This document shows, in pieces, positions 57,125 through 64,000 of a DNA stretch of 64,000 nt (the stretch's first letter is position 1; every line of letters starts with the position of its first letter). The notes below the pieces were generated by a model that worked only from the letters and a program-made list of their open reading frames with translations, did no database searches and was not told the DNA's origin. The DNA is taken from NCBI RefSeq assembly GCF_031157275.1, contig NZ_JAVIFW010000010.1, positions 62,001 to 126,000 on the forward strand, written 5' to 3'. This DNA is from Streptomyces sp. LHD-70. GTDB lineage: Bacteria; Actinomycetota; Actinomycetes; Streptomycetales; Streptomycetaceae. A program made the translations under genes and the position numbers.

Positions 57125-57943
57125 TCAGCGCGTCACACTCATGGTGCCGTTCGCACGGAGGTGGGCGAGTAGCGCGTTGGTCACGGCTCGGGGCTGCTCC
57201 ACGGCGAGGTGCCCGGTAGCGACCGTCGTCAGGGTGCCCTCCGGGATTCCGGCGGCGAGTTCCGACGCGTGTTCGAGGGGCGTGGCCACGTCGTGGCAGC
57301 CGCCGATGACGAGGGTGGGTGCGGTGATGCGGGCCAGCCCGTGCCTCAGGTCGTAGTCGGCGAGGGCGTCGCAGCAGGCCGCGTAACCGGAGGGATCGGC
57401 CTCGGCGAGGTTCCGCAGCAGAGCACGTCCGAGAGGGGTTTCGGCGGTGCGGGGGTCGGCGAACCACCGGCTCGGGCTGGTCGTGAGCAAGGGTTCCGTT
57501 CCCTTGAGCCGGACCAGTTCCGCGCGCTCCCGCCAGGGGCCGGCCGAGCCGAAGTGGGCGGAGGAGCAGACCAGGGCGAGCCGCGCGACCCGGTCGGCGT
57601 GATGGACGGCGAGCCAGGTGCCGACGGCGCCGCCGAGAGAGATCCCCGCGTACGCGAAGCGCTCGATACCGAGGGCGTCGGCCAGGTCGAGCACCAGCTT
57701 GCCGAGGTCGCCCACCGTGCTCGCGCCGGGCGAGCTGTCCGGCAGCAGGCGGGTGGGCGAGCCGCCGTGGCCGGGCAGGTCCCAGCGCACGACCCGGTGG
57801 TGCCGGGCGAGGTCGGGCACCTGCGAGTTCCAGACGGCCATCGACGTACCCAGGGAGGGGCCCAGGAGGAGCGGGGGCGCGGAGTCCGGGCCGTCGACGC
57901 GGTGATGGAGCAGCTGCGGAGCTGCCGCGGTGTCTTCGGTCAT
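57125..57943 (-). CDS. pcaD: 3-Oxoadipate enol-lactonase
   Basis: A 272-residue alpha/beta hydrolase that opens 3-oxoadipate enol lactone to 3-oxoadipate in the beta-ketoadipate pathway. The nucleophile Ser is in FAYAGISLGGAVGTWLA, the acid follows in VIGGCHDVATPLEHA, and the catalytic His is in TVATGHLAVEQPRAVT, all matching PcaD. The ATG at 57943 is the last of four ATGACC starts spaced 17 nt apart in a repeated leader. It closes the cat/pca operon, so catechol carbon can be followed to central metabolism within one transcript. Confidence 0.92.
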   Translation of the reverse strand: MTEDTAAAPQLLHHRVDGPDSAPPLLLGPSLGTSMAVWNSQVPDLARHHRVVRWDLPGHGGSPTRLLPDSSPGASTVGDLGKLVLDLADALGIERFAYAGISLGGAVGTWLAVHHADRVARLALVCSSAHFGSAGPWRERAELVRLKGTEPLLTTSPSRWFADPRTAETPLGRALLRNLAEADPSGYAACCDALADYDLRHGLARITAPTLVIGGCHDVATPLEHASELAAGIPEGTLTTVATGHLAVEQPRAVTNALLAHLRANGTMSVTR

Positions 57944-57994
57944 GAACTCTCCTCGGTCATACGCTCTCCTGGGTCATGAACTCTCCTCGGTCAT
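57940..57994 (-). other. Chain of three overlapping 6-codon mini-ORFs leading into pcaD
   Basis: The 17-bp unit ATGACC(G/C)AGGAGAG(TTC/CGT) is repeated three times. Starts at 57994, 57977 and 57960 encode MTEESS, MTQESV and MTEESS; each TGA overlaps the next ATG as ATGA, and the last overlaps the pcaD ATG at 57943. Every unit contains its own GAGGAGAG or CAGGAGAG ribosome-binding site. The frame changes each time because 17 is not a multiple of three. Confidence 0.85.
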
Positions 57995-58008
57995 ACGCGA
58001 AGGGCCGG

Positions 58009-59220
58009 TCAGCGTTCGAGGACAAGGGCGAGGCCCTGGCCGACGCCGATGCAGAGGGTGGCGACCCCGGTGCCGGAGCCGCCGGCCTTGAGCTGGTGGG
58101 CGACGGCGCCGACGAGACGGGCGCCGGAGGCACCGAGGGGGTGGCCGATGGCGATGGCGCCGCCGCGAGGGTTGAGGATCGACGGGGCGAACTCGGGCCA
58201 CTCGGCGACACACCCCAACACCTGGGCGGCGAAAGCCTCGTTCAGCTCCAGCACCGACAGGTCCGCGAAGGTGCGGCCGGCCTTCGCCAGTGCCTGGTTC
58301 ACCGCTTCCACGGGGCCGAGACCGAAGTAGTGCGGCTCGATGGCGGTGGCGGCGGAGGCGCTGATCCGGGCCAGCGGCTCACGGCCTGTGGCCTTCAGCC
58401 CCTCCTCGTCCACGAGCAGGAGCGCGGCGGCGCCGTCGTTGAGCGGCGAGGCGTTGCCCGCGGTGACCGAGCCCCCTTCCGTGCGGAAGGACGGCCGGAG
58501 TCCGGCCAGCGCCTCCAGGGACGCGTTGTCGCGGACGCACTCGTCCCGGTCGAAGAGGACCGGGTCGCCCTTGCGCTGGGGGACCGGCACGGGCACGACC
58601 TCCGCGTCGAACAGCCCGTCCTTCCACGCCGCTGCGGCCTTCTCGTGGCTGGCGAGCGCGTAGGCGTCCTGCTGGCGGCGGGTGATGCCGTGCTTCTCGG
58701 CGATCAGCTCCGCGCTCTCGCCGAGCGGGACCGTCCACCGCGGCTCCAGCTTCGGGTTGACCATGCGCCAGCCGAGGGTGGTGGAGTACAGCTCGGCGTG
58801 CCCGGCGGGGAAGGCCCGTTCGGGCTTGGGAAGCACCCAGGGTGCGCGGGACATCGACTCGACGCCGCCGGCCAGGGCGATGGAGGCGTCGCCGAGTGCG
58901 ATGGCCCGCGCGGCTTGGATCACGGCCTCGAGGCCGGACGCGCAGAGGCGGTTGACCGTGACGCCGGGAACAGTGACCGGAAGGCCGGCAAGCAGCACGG
59001 CCATACGGGCCACGTCGCGGTTCTCCTCGCCCGCGCCGTTGGCGTTGCCGAAGAAGACGTCACCGATCCGTGCCGGGTCCAACTGCGGTGTACGCGCGAG
59101 GAGTTCGCGTACGACATGGGCGGCGAGGTCGTCCGAGCGCACGCCGGCGAGCCCGCCGGAGTACTTGCCGACCGGTGTGCGGACGGCGTCGACGACGTAG
59201 ACGTCACGCGGTCGGGACAT
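58009..59220 (-). CDS. pcaF: Beta-ketoadipyl-CoA thiolase
   Basis: A 403-residue thiolase that splits 3-oxoadipyl-CoA into succinyl-CoA and acetyl-CoA. The catalytic Cys is in VNRLCASGLEAVIQAARAIA, the second Cys in ATLCIGVGQGLALVLER, and the His in GGAIAIGHPLGASGARLVGA. GGVESMSRAPWV and GNANGAGEENRDVARMAVLL are typical of PcaF-type enzymes. Its ATG at 59220 overlaps the pcaJ stop by one base (TGATG), showing translational coupling. It is the seventh gene of the cat/pca operon. Confidence 0.94.
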   Translation of the reverse strand: MSRPRDVYVVDAVRTPVGKYSGGLAGVRSDDLAAHVVRELLARTPQLDPARIGDVFFGNANGAGEENRDVARMAVLLAGLPVTVPGVTVNRLCASGLEAVIQAARAIALGDASIALAGGVESMSRAPWVLPKPERAFPAGHAELYSTTLGWRMVNPKLEPRWTVPLGESAELIAEKHGITRRQQDAYALASHEKAAAAWKDGLFDAEVVPVPVPQRKGDPVLFDRDECVRDNASLEALAGLRPSFRTEGGSVTAGNASPLNDGAAALLLVDEEGLKATGREPLARISASAATAIEPHYFGLGPVEAVNQALAKAGRTFADLSVLELNEAFAAQVLGCVAEWPEFAPSILNPRGGAIAIGHPLGASGARLVGAVAHQLKAGGSGTGVATLCIGVGQGLALVLER

Positions 59221-59864
59221 CAGGAGACCCCCTCGGAGATACGGACGTCCGCGGCGGTCTTGCCGGTGATCTCCTCGGCGTCGACACCCGGCGCGGTCTC
59301 GATCAGGACCAGGCCGTCCTCGGTGACGTCGAGGACGCCGAGGTCGGTGATGATCCGGTTCACGCACCTCCTGCCGGTGAGCGGCAGGGAGCACTCCGCG
59401 ACGACCTTGGGGCTGCCGTCCTTGGCGGTGTGCGTCATCACGACGACCACCTTGCGGGCGCCGTGCACGAGGTCCATCGCACCGCCGATACCGGTGATCA
59501 TCTTGCCGGGTACGGCCCAGTTGGCGAGGTCACCGCGGGCGGAGACCTGCATGGCCCCCAGCACGGCCGCGTCGATGTGACCGCCGCGGATCATCCCGAA
59601 GGACAGCGCCGAGTCGAAGAAGGACGCGCCGGGCAGGACCGTGACGGTCTCCTTGCCGGCGTTGATCAGGTCCGCGTCCACCGCGTCCTCGGTCGGGTAC
59701 GGGCCGACGCCGAGGAGACCGTTCTCCGACTCCAGGACGACCTCGACGCCCTCGGGGAGGAAGTTGGGGATCAGGGTCGGCAGGCCGATGCCGAGGTTGA
59801 CGTACTGCCCGTCCTCGAGCTCCTGCGCCGCACGGGCGGCCATCTCATCGCGGGTCCAGGTCAT
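59220..59864 (-). CDS. pcaJ: 3-Oxoadipate CoA-transferase, beta subunit
   Basis: A 214-residue beta subunit of the succinyl-CoA:3-oxoadipate CoA-transferase. The catalytic Glu is in VVLESENGLLGVGPYP, and GGHIDAAVLGAMQVSARGDL and VVVVMTHTAKDGSPKVV are typical of the SCOT-B family. It forms the active site with PcaI, encoded just upstream. The ATG at 59864 overlaps the pcaI stop by 4 nt. Confidence 0.94.
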   Translation of the reverse strand: MTWTRDEMAARAAQELEDGQYVNLGIGLPTLIPNFLPEGVEVVLESENGLLGVGPYPTEDAVDADLINAGKETVTVLPGASFFDSALSFGMIRGGHIDAAVLGAMQVSARGDLANWAVPGKMITGIGGAMDLVHGARKVVVVMTHTAKDGSPKVVAECSLPLTGRRCVNRIITDLGVLDVTEDGLVLIETAPGVDAEEITGKTAADVRISEGVS

Positions 59865-60649
59865 GGCTGCTGCACCGTCCCTCGCGCCGAAGGCGCGGAA
59901 ATCGTTCGCTTCTCTATCTTCTTGTCGGCGGCCTGCTCCGCGGTGAGGGGGACGACGCGCTGGACGAAGATCCCGGGCAGGTGCACCTGGTCCGGGTCGA
60001 TCTCGCCCGGCTCGACGAGCTCTTCGACCTCGGCCACGGTGATCCGGCCTGCCATGGCCGCCAGCGGGTTGAAGTTCCTGGAGGACTTGTTGAACACCAG
60101 GTTCCCGTGGGTGTCGCCCTTGGCGGCGCGGACGAGGGCGAAGTCGGTGGTGATGCCGCGCTCCAGGACGTGGTCGACACCGTCGAACTCCCGCACCTCC
60201 TTGGGCGGTGACGCGACGGAGACCGAGCCGTCGCCGTCGTAGCGCCACGGCAGGCCGCCGTCGGCGACCTGGGTGCCGACCCCCGCCGGGGTGTAGAAGG
60301 CGGGGATGCCGCAGCCGCCCGCACGCAGCCGCTCGGCCAGGGTGCCCTGCGGGATCAGCTCGACCTCCAGCTCACCGGCGAGGTACTGGCGGGCGAACTC
60401 CTTGTTCGCGCCGATGTAGGAGCCGGTCACCCGGGAGATGCGGCCGGCCGAGAGGAGGACGGCGAGTCCGGAGTCCATCGCGCCGCAGTTGTTCGAGACG
60501 ACGGCCAAGTCGGCGACCGCGCTGTCGTACACCGCCTGAATCAGGGTGTTCGGCACCCCGCTCAGACCGAATCCGCCGACCGCGAGGGTCGCGCCGTCGT
60601 GGATGTCCGCCACGGACTGAGCGGCCGAAGCGACCACCTTGCTGCCCAT
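59861..60649 (-). CDS. pcaI: 3-Oxoadipate CoA-transferase, alpha subunit
   Basis: A 262-residue alpha subunit. The SCOT-A signature is ATLAVGGFGLSGVPNTLIQA, followed by LAVVSNNCGAMDSGLAVLL and GGCGIPAFYTPAGVGT. With PcaJ it moves CoA from succinyl-CoA to 3-oxoadipate. GGCAGGAAC lies just before the ATG at 60649. It follows catC by 28 nt, so catechol and beta-ketoadipate genes form one operon. Confidence 0.94.
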   Translation of the reverse strand: MGSKVVASAAQSVADIHDGATLAVGGFGLSGVPNTLIQAVYDSAVADLAVVSNNCGAMDSGLAVLLSAGRISRVTGSYIGANKEFARQYLAGELEVELIPQGTLAERLRAGGCGIPAFYTPAGVGTQVADGGLPWRYDGDGSVSVASPPKEVREFDGVDHVLERGITTDFALVRAAKGDTHGNLVFNKSSRNFNPLAAMAGRITVAEVEELVEPGEIDPDQVHLPGIFVQRVVPLTAEQAADKKIEKRTISAPSARGTVQQP

Positions 60650-60677
60650 CGGAGTTCCTGCCTTTCGTCCGGCCCGG

Positions 60678-60974
60678 TCAGGACGCCGCGGCAGCGGCGT
60701 CGAGTGCGGACGGGTGGGTCGCCAGAGGAGTGACGGAGACCTTCATGTAGGGGAAGAGCGGCAAGTTCCACAGCAGGGTGTGCAGTTCGTCGTTGTCCGC
60801 GACATCGAAGACGCTGAGGTTGGCGTACTGCCCTGCGCAGCGCCAGATGTGCACCCACCGGCCTGCCCGCTGCAGATCCTGGCAGTAGTTCTTCTCACGG
60901 CTGAGGAGGTCCTCGCGGACCGCGGCGTCGAGGTCCCGCGGGATCTCGACGTCCATCTTCACTGCGAACAGCAT
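60678..60974 (-). CDS. catC: Muconolactone delta-isomerase
   Basis: A 98-residue CatC that converts muconolactone to 3-oxoadipate enol lactone. The start MLFAVKMDVEIPRDLDAAVR and the blocks RWVHIWRCAGQYANLSVFDV and LHTLLWNLPLFPYMKVSVTP match the small decameric family along its whole length. GGAAGC precedes the ATG. A strong hairpin separates it from catA upstream, which could reduce its expression relative to catA. Confidence 0.95.
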   Translation of the reverse strand: MLFAVKMDVEIPRDLDAAVREDLLSREKNYCQDLQRAGRWVHIWRCAGQYANLSVFDVADNDELHTLLWNLPLFPYMKVSVTPLATHPSALDAAAAAS

Positions 60975-61031
60975 GGTGCTTCCCTGTGGTTGGAGAGTGG
61001 TCGTCCGGTGCGTCCGGCACGGGGGCCGTCC

Positions 61032-61061
61032 CCCGGGGCTGCCGTCACCGGCAGCCCCGGG
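61032..61061 (-). terminator. Hairpin between catA and catC
   Basis: CCCGGGGCTGCCG pairs perfectly with CGGCAGCCCCGGG around TCAC, a 13-bp stem 11 nt beyond the catA stop. No T-tract follows. It may be a partial terminator or an mRNA-stabilising stem inside the operon. Confidence 0.75.
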
Positions 61062-61071
61062 AGGCGGACCG

Positions 61072-61935
61072 TCACGCCTGGTCGAGGACGAAGTCGTAGG
61101 TGACCTCGTTGCCGACGCCGCTCGCCGCGGGGGCCGGGCTCAGGACCAGCTCCGGCTTGACGGCCGAGGCGATGTCGTCCTCGACGTGGCTGCCGCCCCG
61201 GAAGTACAGCTGGGTGGTGACGAGTTGGTGGCCGGGAGCGGAGACCTTCAGGTGGAGGTGGGCGGGCCGCCAGGCGTGCCAGCCGGCCGCGGCGATCAGC
61301 CGGCCGCACGAGCCGTCGGTCGGGATCTGGTACGGGGCAGGCTCCCTCGTGTGGATCCTGAAGTCGCCCTGGCCGTCGGTGGCGACGGTGCCGCGCAGGT
61401 TCCACTGGGGCAGCCCGGGGGCGAACTGCGAGTAGAGGCCGTCCGCGTCGGCGTGCCACATCTCGACCTTCGCGTCGGCCAGCGGGGTGCCGTCCACGCC
61501 CGTCACCCGACCCTGGAACAGCAGCGGCGTACCGGGCTCGTCCTCGCGCATCGGCAACGTCGCCTCGACCGGGAAGACCGGCGAGTCCGGGACGTAGTAC
61601 GGGCCCTCGATCGTGCCCTTGCTGCCCTGGCGCTCCTCGTTGGCGACCTCCTCGACGACGTGCTCCACCCACACGTCGAGGAAGAGGGGCCACTCGCCGT
61701 CCGCGCCGACCTGGATGAGCCACGCCTTGAGCGCCTCGTACTCGGCGTACGTGACCTGGTGGCGGCGGATGACGTCGTGCACGGCGGCGAGGACTTCGGA
61801 GGCCAGGGTGTTGACGCGCTTGCTGTCGGCGGCGCCGGTGTCCGCGCGCCGCAGGGTGCGGAACTTCTCGGTGGCGGCGGCGCCGGACGCGGCCGCGGTT
61901 GCCTGTGCGGCGGGCTGGGTGGTGGTGTCGGTCAT
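61072..61935 (-). CDS. catA: Catechol 1,2-dioxygenase
   Basis: A 287-residue intradiol dioxygenase that cleaves catechol to cis,cis-muconate with non-haem Fe(III). The iron ligands of the family are visible: first Tyr in GTIEGPYYVPDSPVFP, second Tyr in WHADADGLYSQFAPGLPQWN, and the two His in WHAWRPAHLHLKVSAPGH. The N-terminal helical domain (VWVEHVVEEVANEERQ) is present. I chose the ATG at 61935 (MTDTTTQPAA) with AGGAACAGG upstream. It follows catB by 62 nt. Confidence 0.95.
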   Translation of the reverse strand: MTDTTTQPAAQATAAASGAAATEKFRTLRRADTGAADSKRVNTLASEVLAAVHDVIRRHQVTYAEYEALKAWLIQVGADGEWPLFLDVWVEHVVEEVANEERQGSKGTIEGPYYVPDSPVFPVEATLPMREDEPGTPLLFQGRVTGVDGTPLADAKVEMWHADADGLYSQFAPGLPQWNLRGTVATDGQGDFRIHTREPAPYQIPTDGSCGRLIAAAGWHAWRPAHLHLKVSAPGHQLVTTQLYFRGGSHVEDDIASAVKPELVLSPAPAASGVGNEVTYDFVLDQA

Positions 61936-61997
61936 GGCCTGTTCCTGTTCCTCGTGTGGTGCGGAGTGGGTGTGTCGGGTGGTGGGCACCCGGGGCC

Positions 61998-63101
61998 TCA
62001 GGCGTCCTGGCGGTACCGGGCGAGTTTGTCGGGGTCGATGGCGAAGCCGAGCCCCGCGCCTTCGCGGATGCGCAGGGTGCCGTCCTCGATGGAGAGCGGC
62101 TCGGTGAGCAGGTCGTCGGTCATGTCGAGGAAGTTCGACAGTTCACCGGCCCGCCGCGCGGTCGACCGGTGCGCCCCGCCGAAGGCGACGGTGCACAACG
62201 TGCCGATCTGACCGTCGATCTGATTGCCCATCACCATCTCGACGCCCAGTCCCTCGCACTGGTGCAGCACGCGCTGGGAGGCGGTGAAGCCGGTCCGGGC
62301 GGTCTTGATGCTGATGGCGGTGGCGGACCCGCCGAGGAGCTCGCGGGTGACCTCGGCGGCGTCGGTGGCGCTCTCGTCGGCGATGAAGGGGACGGGGCTC
62401 TGCCGGACCAGCCAGCGCCGCCCCAGCACGTCGTCGGCCGGGCAGAGCTCCTCCGCGAACGTCAGACCGAGGTCGGCCATCTCATGCAGGGCGCGCGCCG
62501 ACTCGGACGCGGTCCAGCCGCGGTTGCCGTCGATGTAGAGCTCCACCTCCGGGCCGAGGGCCTCGCGCAGCGCGCGGCAGGCATCGACATCGTCGGTGTA
62601 CGGCCGCCGGCCGACCTTGACCTTGAACGTGGTGATGCCGTAGACGTCCCGGATCCGCTCGGCTTCGGCGACCATGTGTGCGGCGGGCGCGAAGCCCACC
62701 ATGTGGCTCACCCGCATCCGGTCCGTGTATCCGCCGAGCAGACCGGAGACCGGTACGCCGGCCGCCTGGCCCAGGATGTCCCACAGCGCCATGTCGAGGG
62801 CGGCCTTGGCGGTGGGATTGCCGACGGTGCGGTCGAGCCTCGCGTGGACGGCCTCCCGCTCCAGCGGCGACAGGCCCAGAATCTGCGGCGCGAAGATCTT
62901 GTCGATCACCGCCACGATCGACTCCTGCGTCTCGCCGTACGTGTAGGGCCGGGGCGGGGCCTCCGCCATGCCGGTCAGTCCGTCGTCGGTGTGCACGCGT
63001 ACGAGCACATGCTCGGCGGTGTGCACCTCGCCGCTGGCGAACTTCAGTGGCTTCCGGTACGGGATCGCAAAAGGGATGGCCTCGATCTTGGCGATATTCA
63101 T
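61998..63101 (-). CDS. catB: Muconate cycloisomerase
   Basis: A 367-residue enolase-superfamily enzyme that lactonises cis,cis-muconate to muconolactone. The catalytic Lys pair is in TTFKVKVGRRPYT, metal-site acids are in ELYIDGNRGWTASES, LTFAEELCPADD and FIADESATDA, and the second-half Lys in AISIKTARTGFTASQ. Length and order match CatB. The ATG at 63101 overlaps the stop of catR by 4 nt (ATGA), so the two are translationally coupled. Confidence 0.94.
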   Translation of the reverse strand: MNIAKIEAIPFAIPYRKPLKFASGEVHTAEHVLVRVHTDDGLTGMAEAPPRPYTYGETQESIVAVIDKIFAPQILGLSPLEREAVHARLDRTVGNPTAKAALDMALWDILGQAAGVPVSGLLGGYTDRMRVSHMVGFAPAAHMVAEAERIRDVYGITTFKVKVGRRPYTDDVDACRALREALGPEVELYIDGNRGWTASESARALHEMADLGLTFAEELCPADDVLGRRWLVRQSPVPFIADESATDAAEVTRELLGGSATAISIKTARTGFTASQRVLHQCEGLGVEMVMGNQIDGQIGTLCTVAFGGAHRSTARRAGELSNFLDMTDDLLTEPLSIEDGTLRIREGAGLGFAIDPDKLARYRQDA

Positions 63102-64000
63102 GGGTATTCCCCGGGAATTTCGTGGCCGTCAGGCGGCACGGGTGCGACGAACATTTCGTTTCTTTCCAAGATTTCCAGCAGATTCTTCAGGAGCGGAGAT
63201 TCGTCGTCCTCGCGCCAGGCGAGAGCCAGACGGACGGGAAACGCACCCTCCAGCGTTTTGCACAGCACTCCCTCGCGGGGTGCCGAGCGGATGGAGTCCG
63301 GCAGTACGGCGATGCCGAGTCCCGCGGCGACCAGGGCGAGGGCCGCGGAGGTCTCGGTGACCTCGTAGGCGCAGCGCGGGTGGAAGCCTGCGGCGACGCA
63401 ACTGCGCACGACCGCTTCGTTGACGACGGAGCTCAGCGTGGCCGCGTACATGATGAAGTTCTCGTCCCGCAGCCGTTCCACGCGCACGGTGTCCGCCTCG
63501 CTCAGCCAGTGCTCCTCGGGGAGGGCGAGCACCAGCGGCTCGTCGTCGAGGGCCCGGTGGGTGAGCCCTTCCCGGCGGATCGGCGGGCGCAGGACTCCGA
63601 CGTCGAGGCGCCGCTCGGTCAGCCCCAGCTCCTGTGCGGGCGTCAGCATCTCGGTGTGCACCTCCAGCATCACTTCGGGCAGTTCGCGTTTCACCAGCCG
63701 CGCCAGTGCGGGCAGTTGGCGGTACGAGGCGGAGCCCGTGAGGCCGACCCGGAGCACTCCCTCCACCCCTGACGCGAGACGCCCGACCCGGGCCACCGCC
63801 TCTTCGACGGCCTTGAGGATGAGCTCCACGTCCGTACGGAACACCTCGCCGGCGCTGGTCAGGGAGACCTGCCGGGTGGTGCGGGTGAACAGCGCCACCC
63901 CCAGTTCCGTCTCAAGGCGGCGAATCGCCTGGGAAAGCGGCGGCTGCGCCATGTGCAAGTGCTCCGCGGCCCTGCCGAAATGACGGGTTTCGGCGACGGC
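63098..64000 (-). CDS. catR: LysR family regulator CatR, 5' end outside the window
   Basis: The frame runs through the right edge; 300 codons are visible. The LysR helix-turn-helix is nearly complete at the edge (AVAETRHFGRAAEHLHMAQP, PLSQAIRRLETELGVALFTR), followed by the effector-binding domain (VLRVGLTGSASYRQLPALAR). The motif HFGRAAEHLHMAQPPLSQAI is typical of CatR/BenM-type activators that respond to muconate. Its stop overlaps the catB start. Unlike most catR genes, which are divergent from catB, it is the first visible gene of the same operon. Confidence 0.92.
   Translation of the reverse strand, partial: AVAETRHFGRAAEHLHMAQPPLSQAIRRLETELGVALFTRTTRQVSLTSAGEVFRTDVELILKAVEEAVARVGRLASGVEGVLRVGLTGSASYRQLPALARLVKRELPEVMLEVHTEMLTPAQELGLTERRLDVGVLRPPIRREGLTHRALDDEPLVLALPEEHWLSEADTVRVERLRDENFIMYAATLSSVVNEAVVRSCVAAGFHPRCAYEVTETSAALALVAAGLGIAVLPDSIRSAPREGVLCKTLEGAFPVRLALAWREDDESPLLKNLLEILERNEMFVAPVPPDGHEIPGEYP

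Overview
The window looks like chromosomal DNA of a Streptomyces species or a close relative. The DNA is very GC-rich with strong GC3 coding bias and many GTG starts, and it carries Tat and lipoprotein signals, cobalamin and c-di-AMP riboswitches of streptomycete type, dense sugar ABC, MFS, ROK, LacI, IclR, TetR and LysR modules, and an aromatic ring-cleavage operon. No phage, insertion sequence or CRISPR array is visible, so this reads as accessory/arm or sub-core chromosome rather than a mobile island.

Layout. 1-2.1 kb: end of a permease, an NMT1/THI5-like binding lipoprotein and an ATPase (one importer). 2.2-9.6 kb: methyltransferase, acetyltransferase, a secreted TIM-barrel isomerase/epimerase-like protein with a very large secreted ThuA/sugar-dehydrogenase/PKD/CBM protein, a lysophospholipase-like hydrolase, and a YjbR/MmcQ gene behind a DNA-damage-type promoter. 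9.6-11.6 kb: a split transketolase behind a SoxR/MerR-type promoter, then tRNA-Pro(GGG). 11.7-17.8 kb: sugar ABC operon with a Gfo/Idh/MocA oxidoreductase and a divergent ROK repressor with a matching operator pair. 17.8-22.6 kb: GH32 fructan hydrolase, LacI repressor and a sugar porter. 22.6-23.6 kb: LysM/transglycosylase-like wall protein under a c-di-AMP riboswitch. 23.9-27.4 kb: XRE-cupin regulator with divergent BenE-type transporter, a Mut7-C RNase protein, acylphosphatase and DUF1876. 27.6-31.6 kb: Lrp-type regulator divergent from an M20 peptidase/amidase pair.

31.8-39.1 kb is a vitamin-B12 block: a siderophore/B12-type ABC importer, a PduX-like GHMP kinase and metE, each transcription unit with its own cobalamin riboswitch. 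39.2-43.3 kb: PucR regulator, NCS1 permease and PuuE-like polysaccharide deacetylase (nucleobase/ureide metabolism). 43.5-47.1 kb: creatinase, an MHS-type transporter and an IclR regulator. 47.3-56.8 kb: VOC/TetR pair, an unrecognised gene behind a second damage-type promoter, a VanW protein, a NarL-type two-component pair, a large DHA2 drug exporter and a DUF309 protein. 56.9 kb: a second, identical tRNA-Pro. 57.1-64.0 kb: a contiguous catR-catB-catA-catC-pcaI-pcaJ-pcaF-pcaD operon that takes catechol to succinyl-CoA plus acetyl-CoA; catR runs off the right edge.

Two patterns cut across the window. First, short tandem duplications (17-46 bp) recur at the very ends of genes, several containing stop codons or ribosome-binding site plus start. 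Second, many promoters can be read directly: two PafBC/RecA-independent damage promoters and a 19-bp-spacer SoxR-type promoter, all with the start codon 7 nt after the -10 (leaderless), plus several clear palindromic operators beside the regulator genes likely to bind them.
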